The notes under the pieces: model-generated | The model's input: the letters and a program-made list of their open reading frames with translations, nothing else | Told to the model about the DNA's origin: nothing | Databases searched by the model: none | Part shown: piece after piece, positions 1 to 7,896 of the stretch | How the letters are laid out: each line of letters opens with the position of its first letter | Numbering within the stretch: the first letter of the stretch is position 1 | Source of the DNA: an uncultured Collinsella sp. | GTDB lineage: Bacteria; Actinomycetota; Coriobacteriia; Coriobacteriales; Coriobacteriaceae | Assembly: GCA_902492755.1 (NCBI GenBank) | Contig: CABUNB010000001.1 | Location: 1 to 64,000 of the forward strand | Direction: 5' to 3' | Length of the DNA: 64,000 nucleotides | Program-made: the position numbers and the translations under genes

Positions 1-55
1 AAGCGGTCGGCGGGGCCATTGTGGCTCTTGACAGCGGATTGGGTCATATGAGCGA

Positions 56-154
56 AAGCCCACCAGAGCGAGCAAGGTGCCTTGAAACAAGGCGGCATTG
101 ACCTTCTGGTCATGCCGCCGAAGTTGAAAGGCAGATTGCCGCTCTGGTGGGCTT
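56..154. repeat. Long three-helix intergenic hairpin element (copy 1)
   Basis: The outer arms at 56-70 and 140-154 are a perfect 15-bp inverted repeat. Inside, GCAAGGTGCCTT pairs with AAGGCAGATTGC across a 3x3 internal loop. An inner stem follows (91-103 with 108-119) closed by a TTCT loop. TGAAA-type unpaired stretches lie on both sides of the inner stem. The element lies just downstream of pyrE. A second element with the same plan and internal-loop sequences lies at 36597-36697. The role is unknown: a structured RNA, a 3' end element or a mobile palindrome are all possible. Confidence 0.7.
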
Positions 155-167
155 GCGGCGTCGGCCG

Positions 168-194
168 GTTACGCGGTTTGTAAAACCGCGTAAC
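168..194 (-). terminator. Hairpin terminator after pyrE
   Basis: GTTACGCGGTTT and AAACCGCGTAAC form a perfect 12-bp inverted repeat with a 3-nt loop. It touches the pyrE stop codon, so it is placed to form the 3' end of that transcript. There is no long U tract. Confidence 0.6.
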
Positions 195-877
195 TATTCA
201 CGGGCTCCGTACTGCTCGTAGTAGGCGTCGATAGCGGCCTTGAGCTCGTCATCGATGACGACCTTGCCGTCGATCTCGTGGTTGTAGAGGGTCTCGACGA
301 CCTCGGCCATGGAGACGATGCTCGCGACGGGGAAACCGTACTTGGCCTCGATCTCCTTCTGAGCGGTGGTCACGCCACCCTTGCCGACCTCCATGCGGTT
401 GAGAGACACGATGAGGCCCTTGATCTCGACATCGGCAGCAGCCTTGACCTTGGGATAGGTCTCATCGATGGACTTGCCGCTGGTGGTGACGTCCTCGACC
501 ATGATCACGCGGTCGCCGTCCTGGGGCTCATAACCCAGCAGGTTGCCCTTGTCGGCACCGTGGTCCTTGGCCTCCTTACGGTCGCAGCAGTACTTGACCT
601 CCTTGCCGTACAGCTCGTGGTAGGCAATGGCGGTCACGACGGCCAGCGGAATGCCCTTGTAGGCCGGTCCAAACAGCACATCAAAATCGTCGCCAAAGTT
701 GTCGTGAATGGCCTGGGCGTAATACTCGCCCAGCTTCTTGAGCTGATAGCCCGTCACGTAGGCACCGGCATTCATAAAGAACGGGGACTGACGGCCGCTC
801 TTGAGCGTAAAGCTGCCGAACTTAAGGACGTCGGACTCGACCATGAACTTGATGAACTCTTGCTTGTAAGCCTCCAT
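194..877 (-). CDS. pyrE: Orotate phosphoribosyltransferase
   Basis: It joins orotate and PRPP to give orotidine 5'-monophosphate in cytoplasmic de novo pyrimidine synthesis. The 227-aa protein carries the PRPP-binding loop VIMVEDVTTSGKS at about residues 124-136 and the FTLKSGRQSPFF region near residues 23-34 typical of PyrE. The ATG at 877 is chosen because GAGAGGAG sits just upstream; an in-frame extension to 961 lacks this signal and has no family similarity. It stands alone here, with no other pyr gene in view, and is followed by two hairpins. Confidence 0.95.
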   Translation of the reverse strand: MEAYKQEFIKFMVESDVLKFGSFTLKSGRQSPFFMNAGAYVTGYQLKKLGEYYAQAIHDNFGDDFDVLFGPAYKGIPLAVVTAIAYHELYGKEVKYCCDRKEAKDHGADKGNLLGYEPQDGDRVIMVEDVTTSGKSIDETYPKVKAAADVEIKGLIVSLNRMEVGKGGVTTAQKEIEAKYGFPVASIVSMAEVVETLYNHEIDGKVVIDDELKAAIDAYYEQYGARE

Positions 878-1006
878 GCGGGCTCCTCTCGTAATCGCGT
901 ACGTGCCTTCCAGTTTAGCGCAGGCAGGGCGCGTTGCGGGCGCGCTTTGAGGCCACGGCATTCTGTAAAGGCTTTGTCAGGGGCAATGGTTTTCCAAACA
1001 AAGGGG

Positions 1007-1036
1007 TTGACACGACAACCCCCCTCATCAAGAATA
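1007..1036 (+). promoter_or_regulatory. Candidate mgtA promoter
   Basis: A consensus -35 TTGACA (1007-1012) is followed after 18 bp by a weak -10, AGAATA (1031-1036). It would start a leader of roughly 270 nt before mgtA that includes the small ORF at 1102. The -10 match is poor, so this is only a candidate. Confidence 0.35.
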
Positions 1037-1101
1037 CGGGCGGATTGTAACGGGTACGTGATACCCAAAGCGCATCGCGCCCGGCCTTAAGGAGGTGTGC
1101 C

Positions 1102-1173
1102 ATGGAAGGCAGTCATAGTCGAAAAACCTGCATGTCGCCCTCGGCACGCCGCGAGGATTCCGCACACGCATAA
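1102..1173 (+). CDS. Possible leader peptide upstream of mgtA
   Basis: A 23-codon ORF with a strong Shine-Dalgarno AAGGAGG at 1089-1095, correctly spaced from its ATG, lies in the mgtA leader about 140 nt before the mgtA start. The product begins MEGSHSRK and is rich in Ser, Arg and His, with one Pro and no membrane segment. In enterobacteria mgtA is preceded by the short leader ORF mgtL, whose translation controls Mg2+-dependent transcription. Position and signal strength suggest an analogous role here, but there is no sequence similarity to MgtL and this is inference. Confidence 0.45.
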   Translation: MEGSHSRKTCMSPSARREDSAHA

Positions 1174-1195
1174 GCGCCAACAGCCGACCGTCAAA

Positions 1196-1227
1196 ACCAC
1201 CACAAAGGTGCCCGTCCCCTTTGTGGT
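1196..1227. repeat. ACCACCAC hairpin repeat, copy 1
   Basis: ACCACCACAAAGG pairs with CCCTTTGTGGT around a GTGCCCGTC-like loop. It lies between the leader ORF and mgtA, with a run of six T at 1259-1264 further downstream. It is one of five copies in the window, and the only one inside a leader, where it could act in attenuation. Confidence 0.6.
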
Positions 1228-1313
1228 AGCTCGCGAGCATGACGTGAGCGACATCTAGGTTTTTTGAAGCAAATACGACACGTACGCTAACTCCCTTCAA
1301 CAAGGAGGACCCT

Positions 1314-4082
1314 ATGCTGATGCTCAAAACCGCCACGGTACTCGAAGCTATCTCCAAGCGCCGCCGCACGGCGCGCCCCGCCGCTCACACCGGCATGTCC
1401 AAGAACACCATATTCGCCGCCACCCATAGCGCCGAGGACGCCCTCGTGCTGCTCGACGCCACAGCCGACGGCCTCACCGCCGAGCACGCCGCCGAGCGCC
1501 TGAGCGCGGTCGGCCCCAACACCATCGAGGCGCCGACCAAGACGCTCGCCCGCCGCATCGCCGACGCATTCATCGATCCCTTCGCCGGCATCCTCGCCGC
1601 GCTCGCACTGGTCTCGCTCTACATCGACGTGCTCGCCGTGCCCGAGCCGCAGCGCGACCCCTCCACGGTCATCGTCATCGGTATCATGCTGCTGGTATCG
1701 GGCGGCATGAAGTTTATCCAGGAAGCCCGCAGCGGCAATGCGGCCGAGGCCCTCAAGGACCTGGTCTCCAACACCTGCTGTGCCCTGCGCGACGGCGAGC
1801 GCCTCGAGATCCCCTTCGATGAGCTCGTCCCCGGCGATGTGATCCGCCTCTCTGCCGGCGATATGGTGCCGGCCGATGCCCGCATCATCACCGCGCGCGA
1901 CCTGTTTGTGATCGAGTCCGCGCTCACCGGCGAGAGTGAGGCCGTCGAGAAGACCGCTGCTGCCGCGGTCGTCGAGGGTGCCGACAGCTCCGCGCTGCCG
2001 CTCTCTGCCTGCAAGAACATCGTCTTTACCGGCACCTCCGTGCAAAACGGCACCGCCATGGCGCTTGTCGTTGCCACCGGCTCGGACACCTACCTGGGCG
2101 GCATCGCCAAGATGCTCAACGGGCGCGGCGAGAAGAGCGCGTTTGACCGCGGCGTCTCGAGCGTTTCCATGCTGCTCGTACGCCTCATGCTCGTTATGGC
2201 GCCGGCCGTCTTTGCCATCAACGCCGCCACCAAGGGCAATGTCATCGACGCGCTGCTGTTCGCCACGAGCGTGGCCGTGGGCATCACGCCGCAGATGCTT
2301 CCCGTCATCGTGACCACGAGCCTGTCGCAGGGCGCCAAGGACCTCGCCCGTCGCCAGGTTATCGTCAAGGAGCTGCCGGCGATCCAAAACCTCGGCGCGA
2401 TGGACGTCCTGTGCTGCGACAAGACCGGCACCCTCACCGAAGACCGCATTGTGCTCGAGCGCTACCTCAACACCGACGGCAACGAGGATGCATGCGTGCT
2501 GCGCCATGCGTTTTTGAACAGCTTCTTCCAGACCGGCCTCAAAAACCTTATCGACCTGGCCGTCATCGACCGCGCCGATGTGACGCCCTCGGCCGCAGCA
2601 CCCGATTCCATGCTGGGCCAGAGCCTGCGCGACCGCTATACCAAGGTGGACGAGGTGCCCTTCGATTTCTCGCGCCGTCGCCTGAGCGTCGTTGTCGCCG
2701 ACGCCCAAGGCAAAACCCAGATGGTTACCAAGGGCGCTGCCGAGGAAATGCTCGAGATCTGCTCCTTTGTCGAGGTCGATGGCGCCGCCCAGCCGCTCAC
2801 CGAAGATAAGCTCGCCCAGATTCGCAAGCAGGTCGCCGGGCTCAATGCCGAGGGCCTGCGCGTGATTGCCGTGGCGCAGAAGACCAATCCGCGCTGCGTG
2901 GGCGAGTTTGGCATCGCCGACGAGTGCGACATGGTGCTGATGGGCTTTTTGGCCTTCCTCGATCCGCCCAAAGCAAGCGCCGCGGGCGCCGTCGCCACCC
3001 TCGAGGCCAAGGGCGTGGCAGTCAAGGTCCTGACCGGCGATAACGACCGCGTCGCGGCCACCGTCTGCGAACAGATCGGTATCGACGCGAGCAACGTCTT
3101 GCTCGGCTACGAGATCGATGCGCTCGATGACGCCGAACTTGCCGAGCGCGCCGAGAACACCCACCTCTTCGCCAAGCTCTCGCCGCTGCAGAAGGCGCGT
3201 CTGGTGCGTGTCATGCGCGAGCTGCTCGGCCAAACCGTGGGCTTTATGGGCGATGGCATCAACGACGCCGCCGCCATGCATGCGAGCGATTGCGGCATCT
3301 CGGTCGATTCGGCCGTCGACATTGCCAAGGAATCTGCCGATATCATCTTGCTCCAGAAGGACCTGGGCGTGCTCGAGCGCGGCATCATCGAAGGCCGCCG
3401 CACCTACGGCAACCTACTCAAGTACCTCAAGACCACGGTGAGCTCCAACTTTGGCAACGTGCTATCCGTGACCGTCGCGAGCCTGTTCTTGCCGTTCTTG
3501 CCCATGAGCGCTCTGCAGCTGGTGCTGCTGTCGCTGGTCTACGAGATCGTGTGCATCGCGCTGCCGTGGGACACCGTCGACGACACCTGGACTGCCCGTC
3601 CGCGTGCTTGGGACGCCGCGTCCATCAAGGGCTTTATGCTCGAGCTGGGCCCCGTGAGCTCGCTGTTTGATATCGCGACTTTCGCCGCGCTCTTCTTTGT
3701 GGTGTGCCCCGCCGCCGTGGGCGCGAGCTGGGCCGAGCTTGCCGCCGCGGGCAACGTCACGGGCATGGAGGCCTTTGCGGCGCTCTTCCAGAGTGGCTGG
3801 TTTGTCGAGTCCATGTGGTCACAGACGCTCGTGATCCACATGCTGCGCTCCCCGCGCCTGCCGAGCGCGCGCGACCACGCCGCGCCCGCGCTGTGCGCCC
3901 TCACCGTGCTGGGCCTGGCGCTCGTCACCTGGCTGCCGGCAAGCCCCGTCGCCGATGCGCTGGGTCTCATGCCGCTGCCGCCAATCTTCTTCGCGCTGCT
4001 CATCGGCATTGTCGCCGCCTACATCGCGCTCACCCAACTGGCCAAGCGCCGCTACATCGCCCGCCACGGCGAGCTGCTATAG
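1314..4082 (+). CDS. mgtA: Magnesium-translocating P-type ATPase
   Basis: A 922-aa P-type (P3B) ATPase that imports Mg2+ across the cytoplasmic membrane using ATP. Visible landmarks are the TGES actuator loop (about residue 205), the phosphorylation motif DKTGTLTED (Asp at about 369), the hinge GDGINDAAAM (about 646) and hydrophobic helices before, between and after these domains. The MgtA-like N-terminus, the full-length C-terminal cation-ATPase domain and overall size fit MgtA/MgtB rather than Ca2+ or heavy-metal pumps. The start has AAGGAGG 6 nt upstream. It is transcribed alone behind a leader with a small ORF and hairpin, so Mg2+-responsive control is likely. Confidence 0.95.
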   Translation: MLMLKTATVLEAISKRRRTARPAAHTGMSKNTIFAATHSAEDALVLLDATADGLTAEHAAERLSAVGPNTIEAPTKTLARRIADAFIDPFAGILAALALVSLYIDVLAVPEPQRDPSTVIVIGIMLLVSGGMKFIQEARSGNAAEALKDLVSNTCCALRDGERLEIPFDELVPGDVIRLSAGDMVPADARIITARDLFVIESALTGESEAVEKTAAAAVVEGADSSALPLSACKNIVFTGTSVQNGTAMALVVATGSDTYLGGIAKMLNGRGEKSAFDRGVSSVSMLLVRLMLVMAPAVFAINAATKGNVIDALLFATSVAVGITPQMLPVIVTTSLSQGAKDLARRQVIVKELPAIQNLGAMDVLCCDKTGTLTEDRIVLERYLNTDGNEDACVLRHAFLNSFFQTGLKNLIDLAVIDRADVTPSAAAPDSMLGQSLRDRYTKVDEVPFDFSRRRLSVVVADAQGKTQMVTKGAAEEMLEICSFVEVDGAAQPLTEDKLAQIRKQVAGLNAEGLRVIAVAQKTNPRCVGEFGIADECDMVLMGFLAFLDPPKASAAGAVATLEAKGVAVKVLTGDNDRVAATVCEQIGIDASNVLLGYEIDALDDAELAERAENTHLFAKLSPLQKARLVRVMRELLGQTVGFMGDGINDAAAMHASDCGISVDSAVDIAKESADIILLQKDLGVLERGIIEGRRTYGNLLKYLKTTVSSNFGNVLSVTVASLFLPFLPMSALQLVLLSLVYEIVCIALPWDTVDDTWTARPRAWDAASIKGFMLELGPVSSLFDIATFAALFFVVCPAAVGASWAELAAAGNVTGMEAFAALFQSGWFVESMWSQTLVIHMLRSPRLPSARDHAAPALCALTVLGLALVTWLPASPVADALGLMPLPPIFFALLIGIVAAYIALTQLAKRRYIARHGELL

Positions 4083-4116
4083 CACGGTGAGCCGCCACAG
4101 TAGACAGCCCAAGGGC

Positions 4117-4157
4117 AAAACCACCACAAAGGTGCCTATCCCCTTTGTGGTGGTTTT
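4117..4157. terminator. Bidirectional terminator (ACCACCAC hairpin, copy 2)
   Basis: AAAACCACCACAAAGG and CCTTTGTGGTGGTTTT form a perfect 16-bp inverted repeat between the convergent ends of mgtA and the lipoprotein gene at 4164. T runs flank the stem in both directions. Confidence 0.75.
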
Positions 4158-4163
4158 GGTGCG

Positions 4164-4850
4164 CTACGAGGCATTGGTCAGGCGGCTCCAGAGTTCGTCA
4201 ATATCGATTTGGTCGCCGCCGCTCAGATAACCGGTGTGAATAAAAGACTCACTATAGATATAGATGTCATGCGCGCTGTCGCCATCATCTTCGGTGTCGT
4301 AGGCCGAAATCACGTAACGGTTGCCGTCGAGCGCCTTGACCAGCCAATACACGGAATCGTCGATTGTGTACTTCTCCTGCACTATCGACGCATCGCCGAT
4401 TGCGCCGGTGAGCGCACGATCGCCCGTCGTATAGCCGCCCACCGAGAGCAAAATCGCCACGCTATCGTCTCCGCCGCCCGGCTCAAGCTCCTCGTACTCG
4501 GACTCCGAAAGCGGTATCGCGCTGTTCGCAAGTTCGTCCACGTCATCCGAAATCTTAGAAAAGGTAAAAGCGAAAAGTCCCGCGTCATCGGCGGCACCGT
4601 AGCCCACGCTCTCGCCTTGCCACTCATAGTTTTGATGCTTGAGCAGGCGCACTAGGTCGGCGCCATCCAAGTTGATCGCAGCATAGACCGTCACGTTGGC
4701 GTTGTCGTCTACACAGGCGGCGTCCGCCGTGGTCGCCTTCTTGGCACCGCCCGCGCCGCCCAATCCGCCCGAGCAGCCAGCCAGCGCACAAGCCAGCGCA
4801 CCCGCGCCTGCCACAAAGGCCGCACGGTTCATCGTCACTTCATTCATCAT
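4164..4850 (-). CDS. Lipoprotein of unknown function (paralogue of next gene)
   Basis: A 228-aa secreted lipoprotein. A short N-terminus with RAAF leads into a hydrophobic stretch ending in lipobox ALAGC near residue 25, followed by a Gly-rich spacer. The mature part has no family I recognise. It shares its plan with the upstream gene at 4886-5644: an N-terminal segment of the type NVTVYAAINLDG, a predicted helix, a central LLSVGGYT-like strand and a C-terminal IDELW motif. Start at 4850 is supported by GAGGAA 6 nt upstream. The two genes are 35 bp apart on the same strand and likely co-transcribed. No catalytic motif is visible. Confidence 0.8.
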   Translation of the reverse strand: MMNEVTMNRAAFVAGAGALACALAGCSGGLGGAGGAKKATTADAACVDDNANVTVYAAINLDGADLVRLLKHQNYEWQGESVGYGAADDAGLFAFTFSKISDDVDELANSAIPLSESEYEELEPGGGDDSVAILLSVGGYTTGDRALTGAIGDASIVQEKYTIDDSVYWLVKALDGNRYVISAYDTEDDGDSAHDIYIYSESFIHTGYLSGGDQIDIDELWSRLTNAS

Positions 4851-4885
4851 GTTCGTTCCTCGCTATGGTATTGGCCGCGTCACAC

Positions 4886-5644
4886 CTAGCCGAGCGCGCG
4901 TCCAGTCTTTTCCTGCCAAAATTCGTCTATCGTCGGAGCACCGCCGCCCTGGGTAAACCTACCGGTCTTGATAGCCTCCTCGGTAATGAGATCCAAGCGG
5001 TAGTCACCGTTTTCCATCGGGCTCGCCATGGCAACGTGCCGCGCCATGTTGGAACCGTATACGCACGCGATCCATGAGCCCGAAGCAATCTGCGCCCGGT
5101 CCTCGACCGGCACGGAAAAGCCCGCGATAACATCCTCGCAGCTCGAATAGCCCGAAAGTTGCAGCGTGAACATCACGGTGCTTCCGGTGCCGCCCTTGTC
5201 GAGCTTTCCGATTTCGTCCTCGCCGAGCCATTCGGTCGCGCCGTCCTTGCTGATATTGCAGACGCTGAGCACGTGTCCCGCCTCGTCCTCGTACATCTCG
5301 AGCGCGTCTTGCCAGGTATAGCCCTGCTGCGAGGCAAACTCCTGCAACTGCCAGCCCTTAAGCTCGAGGAGCGCCGCGATGCTGATGTTGCGGTGCGCAT
5401 CCCAGCAATCATCCGACCACGTATCGAACGCATCCGCCGAGCCGCTGTCCGCGCCCGAGCCGCTGTCCGCGTCGCCGGAATCGCCCGACGTCGCACCCGC
5501 GTTCATCTTGTCCTTTACCGGGCGGTCGTCGTTAAAACCCGTCGCATCCTGCGTCCGCTGTCCGCCGCACCCCACAAGCGTCAGCAGCGCCGTTCCCGCC
5601 GCCGCGACAAATGCCGCGCGCGAAAGTACCGTCTCCCTCATCAT
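4886..5644 (-). CDS. Lipoprotein of unknown function (paralogue)
   Basis: A 252-aa lipoprotein with signal peptide and lipobox LVGC near residue 26, then a low-complexity linker rich in Asp, Ser, Gly and Ala, and a folded C-terminal domain. The domain is laid out like that of the downstream neighbour (NISIAALLELKG, LQLSGYSS, IDEFWQEKTG), so the pair looks like an old tandem duplication. The ATG pair at 5639-5644 follows AAAGGAAC; an in-frame extension upstream lacks a signal peptide at its start. Function unknown; probably anchored on the outer face of the membrane. Confidence 0.8.
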   Translation of the reverse strand: MMRETVLSRAAFVAAAGTALLTLVGCGGQRTQDATGFNDDRPVKDKMNAGATSGDSGDADSGSGADSGSADAFDTWSDDCWDAHRNISIAALLELKGWQLQEFASQQGYTWQDALEMYEDEAGHVLSVCNISKDGATEWLGEDEIGKLDKGGTGSTVMFTLQLSGYSSCEDVIAGFSVPVEDRAQIASGSWIACVYGSNMARHVAMASPMENGDYRLDLITEEAIKTGRFTQGGGAPTIDEFWQEKTGRALG

Positions 5645-5717
5645 TGTTCCTTTCCCGTTCTTTAGCACAATGCCGAGAAACACACCCGGCATCGATTCAC
5701 ACATAAGCCACCCCACG

Positions 5718-7280
5718 CTATTGACGAGGCAGTTCCGTCCAGCCAAAACCGGGTTCAAAACCATCGCGTGTACCGATCACATCGCCCGAACCGTTGACCC
5801 AGGCCTGGTCGGCCATCACCGAGACCTCGACATCGGTGCCGTCGGGTCTGGTGTAATGGTTGACCCCGCGAATGGCATCGGAATACGAGGCGGCGCCCGT
5901 CCCCACGCCCGCGCTGGAAAAATTGGCGGCGCTGGCAGACATATTCGCGGCGTGCTGACGGTCGCTGCGATCGAACCACGCCTGCTGGTAGCTGTCGAAC
6001 GCCGCCTGTTGCGAGGCATGCATCTGTTGCCAGGCTGCAAACTGCTGTTGCTGCTGGGCAATGTTCATCTGCGTGCGTTGGCGCTGCTCAAGCACCATCT
6101 GCTGCTTTTGAGCTGACGCTTCGCGTGCAATCGCCGGATTGAGCCGCAGAGTCGACGCCATTGATGCAAGCGCCGTGGAGGCCGCCTCGTCCAGGCGACC
6201 TTCTGGCGCAGCCAAACAGAAGCTGTCCCTGATACGCCACTGCAGCAGGTCGGCCGCGCCCAGCTCGAACGACGCTCCGTCCGGGCAACCGCCTCGACCC
6301 GTGGGCTGTTCTTGCGCGACGCCCTGTCCCGCCGCTGCCGCCGCCTGGCGCTCGCGCAGGCGCTTGCCCAAAACACCGCCGATCAGTCCACTCGAAAGGC
6401 CCGCGCCCAGCAGCGCCTCGGCCCCCGCGGCAACACCTTTGCCCATAGAACCCGCGACGCCGCCGATTGAAAACATATAGCCCTCGACTTTGGCCGCCAC
6501 CGCGAGCTCGGTGGGCACCGGAGCGCCCGTGAGCCGATATCGACGCATGCGGCACTCATAGACCACATCACTCGGCTCCATCGAAAAGCCCTGGATCGCA
6601 AAGTCGTTTGCCGCCTCGCGCTTTACGCGGGCACGCTCGCGCTCGATATCGACCGCCGCGCTCGATGGGTACGGTTGCTCGGCAACAACCTCTGCCCGCG
6701 CGCCCAGCCGTGCTGCACAGGCCTGAGCCAGCTCGTCGCAAGCTGCCTCCACGTGCACAAACACCTTGCGTTCGGTTTGCGTGGGGATACGCTTGGCAAC
6801 GGCGCCCGCATCCACGTAGCAGAGCTCGGAGCGGTACACAATCCGTTCACCCATCGGACCCGCCGCCGTCACGCCAACCGAAATCGGGCAGTCGAAACTG
6901 CCGTTGCGCTCAAGATGCGCCTCTTCGATATGCCAGCCCCGCGGCAGCGCCACCTGCGCGAGTGCCTGGCCGCCGGAGGTATCGCATGCGGCATGAAGCT
7001 CAAGGTCACCGATGTGAGGCATATCCGTCGTGGCCGCGTCACGAGACGACGACGCGACGCCGGCAGTCTCCACCGACGCATCGGCCGGCGCGTCCACACT
7101 CGGGTCGCCGCCTTCGTCCGCATCGTCATCGGCAGTCGCCCCATCTGTAGCCCCCACGGCGTCCGAGCAGCCCACAACGCCCTCAAGTCGGACGCCGCAC
7201 CCCGGGCAAAATCGCACCGTCACGCCGGCGACCCGAGGCAGCTGCGCCCCACACGCTGGGCAGAATCTCAAGTCACTCAT
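5718..7280 (-). CDS. Zinc-ribbon protein with Gln-rich segment
   Basis: A 520-aa protein opening with two CxxC pairs (FCPACGAQL and FCPGCGVRL, residues 5-32), a rubredoxin-like zinc ribbon. A low-complexity acidic Ala/Asp linker follows, then a large uncharacterised domain, a short Gly/Ala-rich hydrophobic segment around residues 270-300 (GAEALLGAGLSSGLIGG) that could contact membrane, and a Gln-rich stretch (about residues 405-440) before a compact C-terminal domain with NHYTRPDGTDVEVS. I do not recognise a named function. The start at 7280 puts the zinc ribbon at the N-terminus. It lies 20 bp after the small membrane protein gene, probably one operon. Confidence 0.8.
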   Translation of the reverse strand: MSDLRFCPACGAQLPRVAGVTVRFCPGCGVRLEGVVGCSDAVGATDGATADDDADEGGDPSVDAPADASVETAGVASSSRDAATTDMPHIGDLELHAACDTSGGQALAQVALPRGWHIEEAHLERNGSFDCPISVGVTAAGPMGERIVYRSELCYVDAGAVAKRIPTQTERKVFVHVEAACDELAQACAARLGARAEVVAEQPYPSSAAVDIERERARVKREAANDFAIQGFSMEPSDVVYECRMRRYRLTGAPVPTELAVAAKVEGYMFSIGGVAGSMGKGVAAGAEALLGAGLSSGLIGGVLGKRLRERQAAAAAGQGVAQEQPTGRGGCPDGASFELGAADLLQWRIRDSFCLAAPEGRLDEAASTALASMASTLRLNPAIAREASAQKQQMVLEQRQRTQMNIAQQQQQFAAWQQMHASQQAAFDSYQQAWFDRSDRQHAANMSASAANFSSAGVGTGAASYSDAIRGVNHYTRPDGTDVEVSVMADQAWVNGSGDVIGTRDGFEPGFGWTELPRQ

Positions 7281-7300
7281 CCCGTACACCCCTAATTTCG

Positions 7301-7750
7301 TTAGCTGTTTTTGATCGCGGCAAGATGCCGCCATAACTCATCGGCACCGTTAAGTCGGTACGCCGTCTTATCGAGCACGATGTTTTTGCCCTCAAGTTCT
7401 ACCGATTGCTCCGAGCCATCCGCATAGACAAAGACGAGCGTTCGGCCGGCATCGCTCGTCCGCTCATCCACCGCATCCCCCACGGTGCAGCCATCGAGCA
7501 CAGCAAAAGTCGATGCGACCAGTTCGGCATCGTCGGTCTCATAGACCGTCCGCGCCTCCCCGTCCTCGATAAGCTTGACCGCCACCGGAACGGCAGCGCA
7601 ATCGTTGAGCGACACTTGCGCGGCAGTCTTTCCCTGAGCGCCATGGTCGCCGGCAACGTAAACTCGCAAGAGTGTCACCGCCGCAGCAAAGACCACCACG
7701 GCGATAAGCGCGCCCGCAATTTTATTAGACGCGCAATCCCGAGACGCCAT
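7301..7750 (-). CDS. Small single-pass membrane protein, unknown function
   Basis: A 149-aa protein with one N-terminal transmembrane helix (about residues 11-31) and an extracytoplasmic domain of about 110 residues containing two cysteines (DCAAVPV and DGCTVGD) that could form a disulfide. It ends close to the start of the zinc-ribbon gene, so the two are likely translated from one message. The domain (VFVYADGSEQSVELEGKN) looks like a small beta-rich fold. No family identified. Confidence 0.75.
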   Translation of the reverse strand: MASRDCASNKIAGALIAVVVFAAAVTLLRVYVAGDHGAQGKTAAQVSLNDCAAVPVAVKLIEDGEARTVYETDDAELVASTFAVLDGCTVGDAVDERTSDAGRTLVFVYADGSEQSVELEGKNIVLDKTAYRLNGADELWRHLAAIKNS

Positions 7751-7853
7751 AGGTGCACCCCCCTCCGTTCTGCTCTGCTCAGCATCACATTCATATGCCT
7801 TTGAGCACCAAAACGGCAGGTGACAAATGTCTCATATTCATATTTTTGCAGGT

Positions 7854-7894
7854 AAAAAACCACCACAAAGGTGCCTGTCCCCTTTGTGGTGGTT
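7854..7894 (-). terminator. Rho-independent terminator (ACCACCAC hairpin, copy 3)
   Basis: On the minus strand a 14-bp stem AACCACCACAAAGG/CCTTTGTGGTGGTT is followed by a run of six T. It begins 2 nt after the stop codon of the regulator gene at 7897, so it is a good intrinsic terminator for that gene. Confidence 0.8.
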
Positions 7895-7896
7895 AG

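Noticed and set aside
1287..3281. Long antisense reading frame (664 codons) opposite mgtA
   Set aside because: GC-rich codon bias opens the opposite strand; the translation is rich in His, Gly, Ala, Asp and Arg with no family motif or RBS, whereas mgtA has all its motifs.
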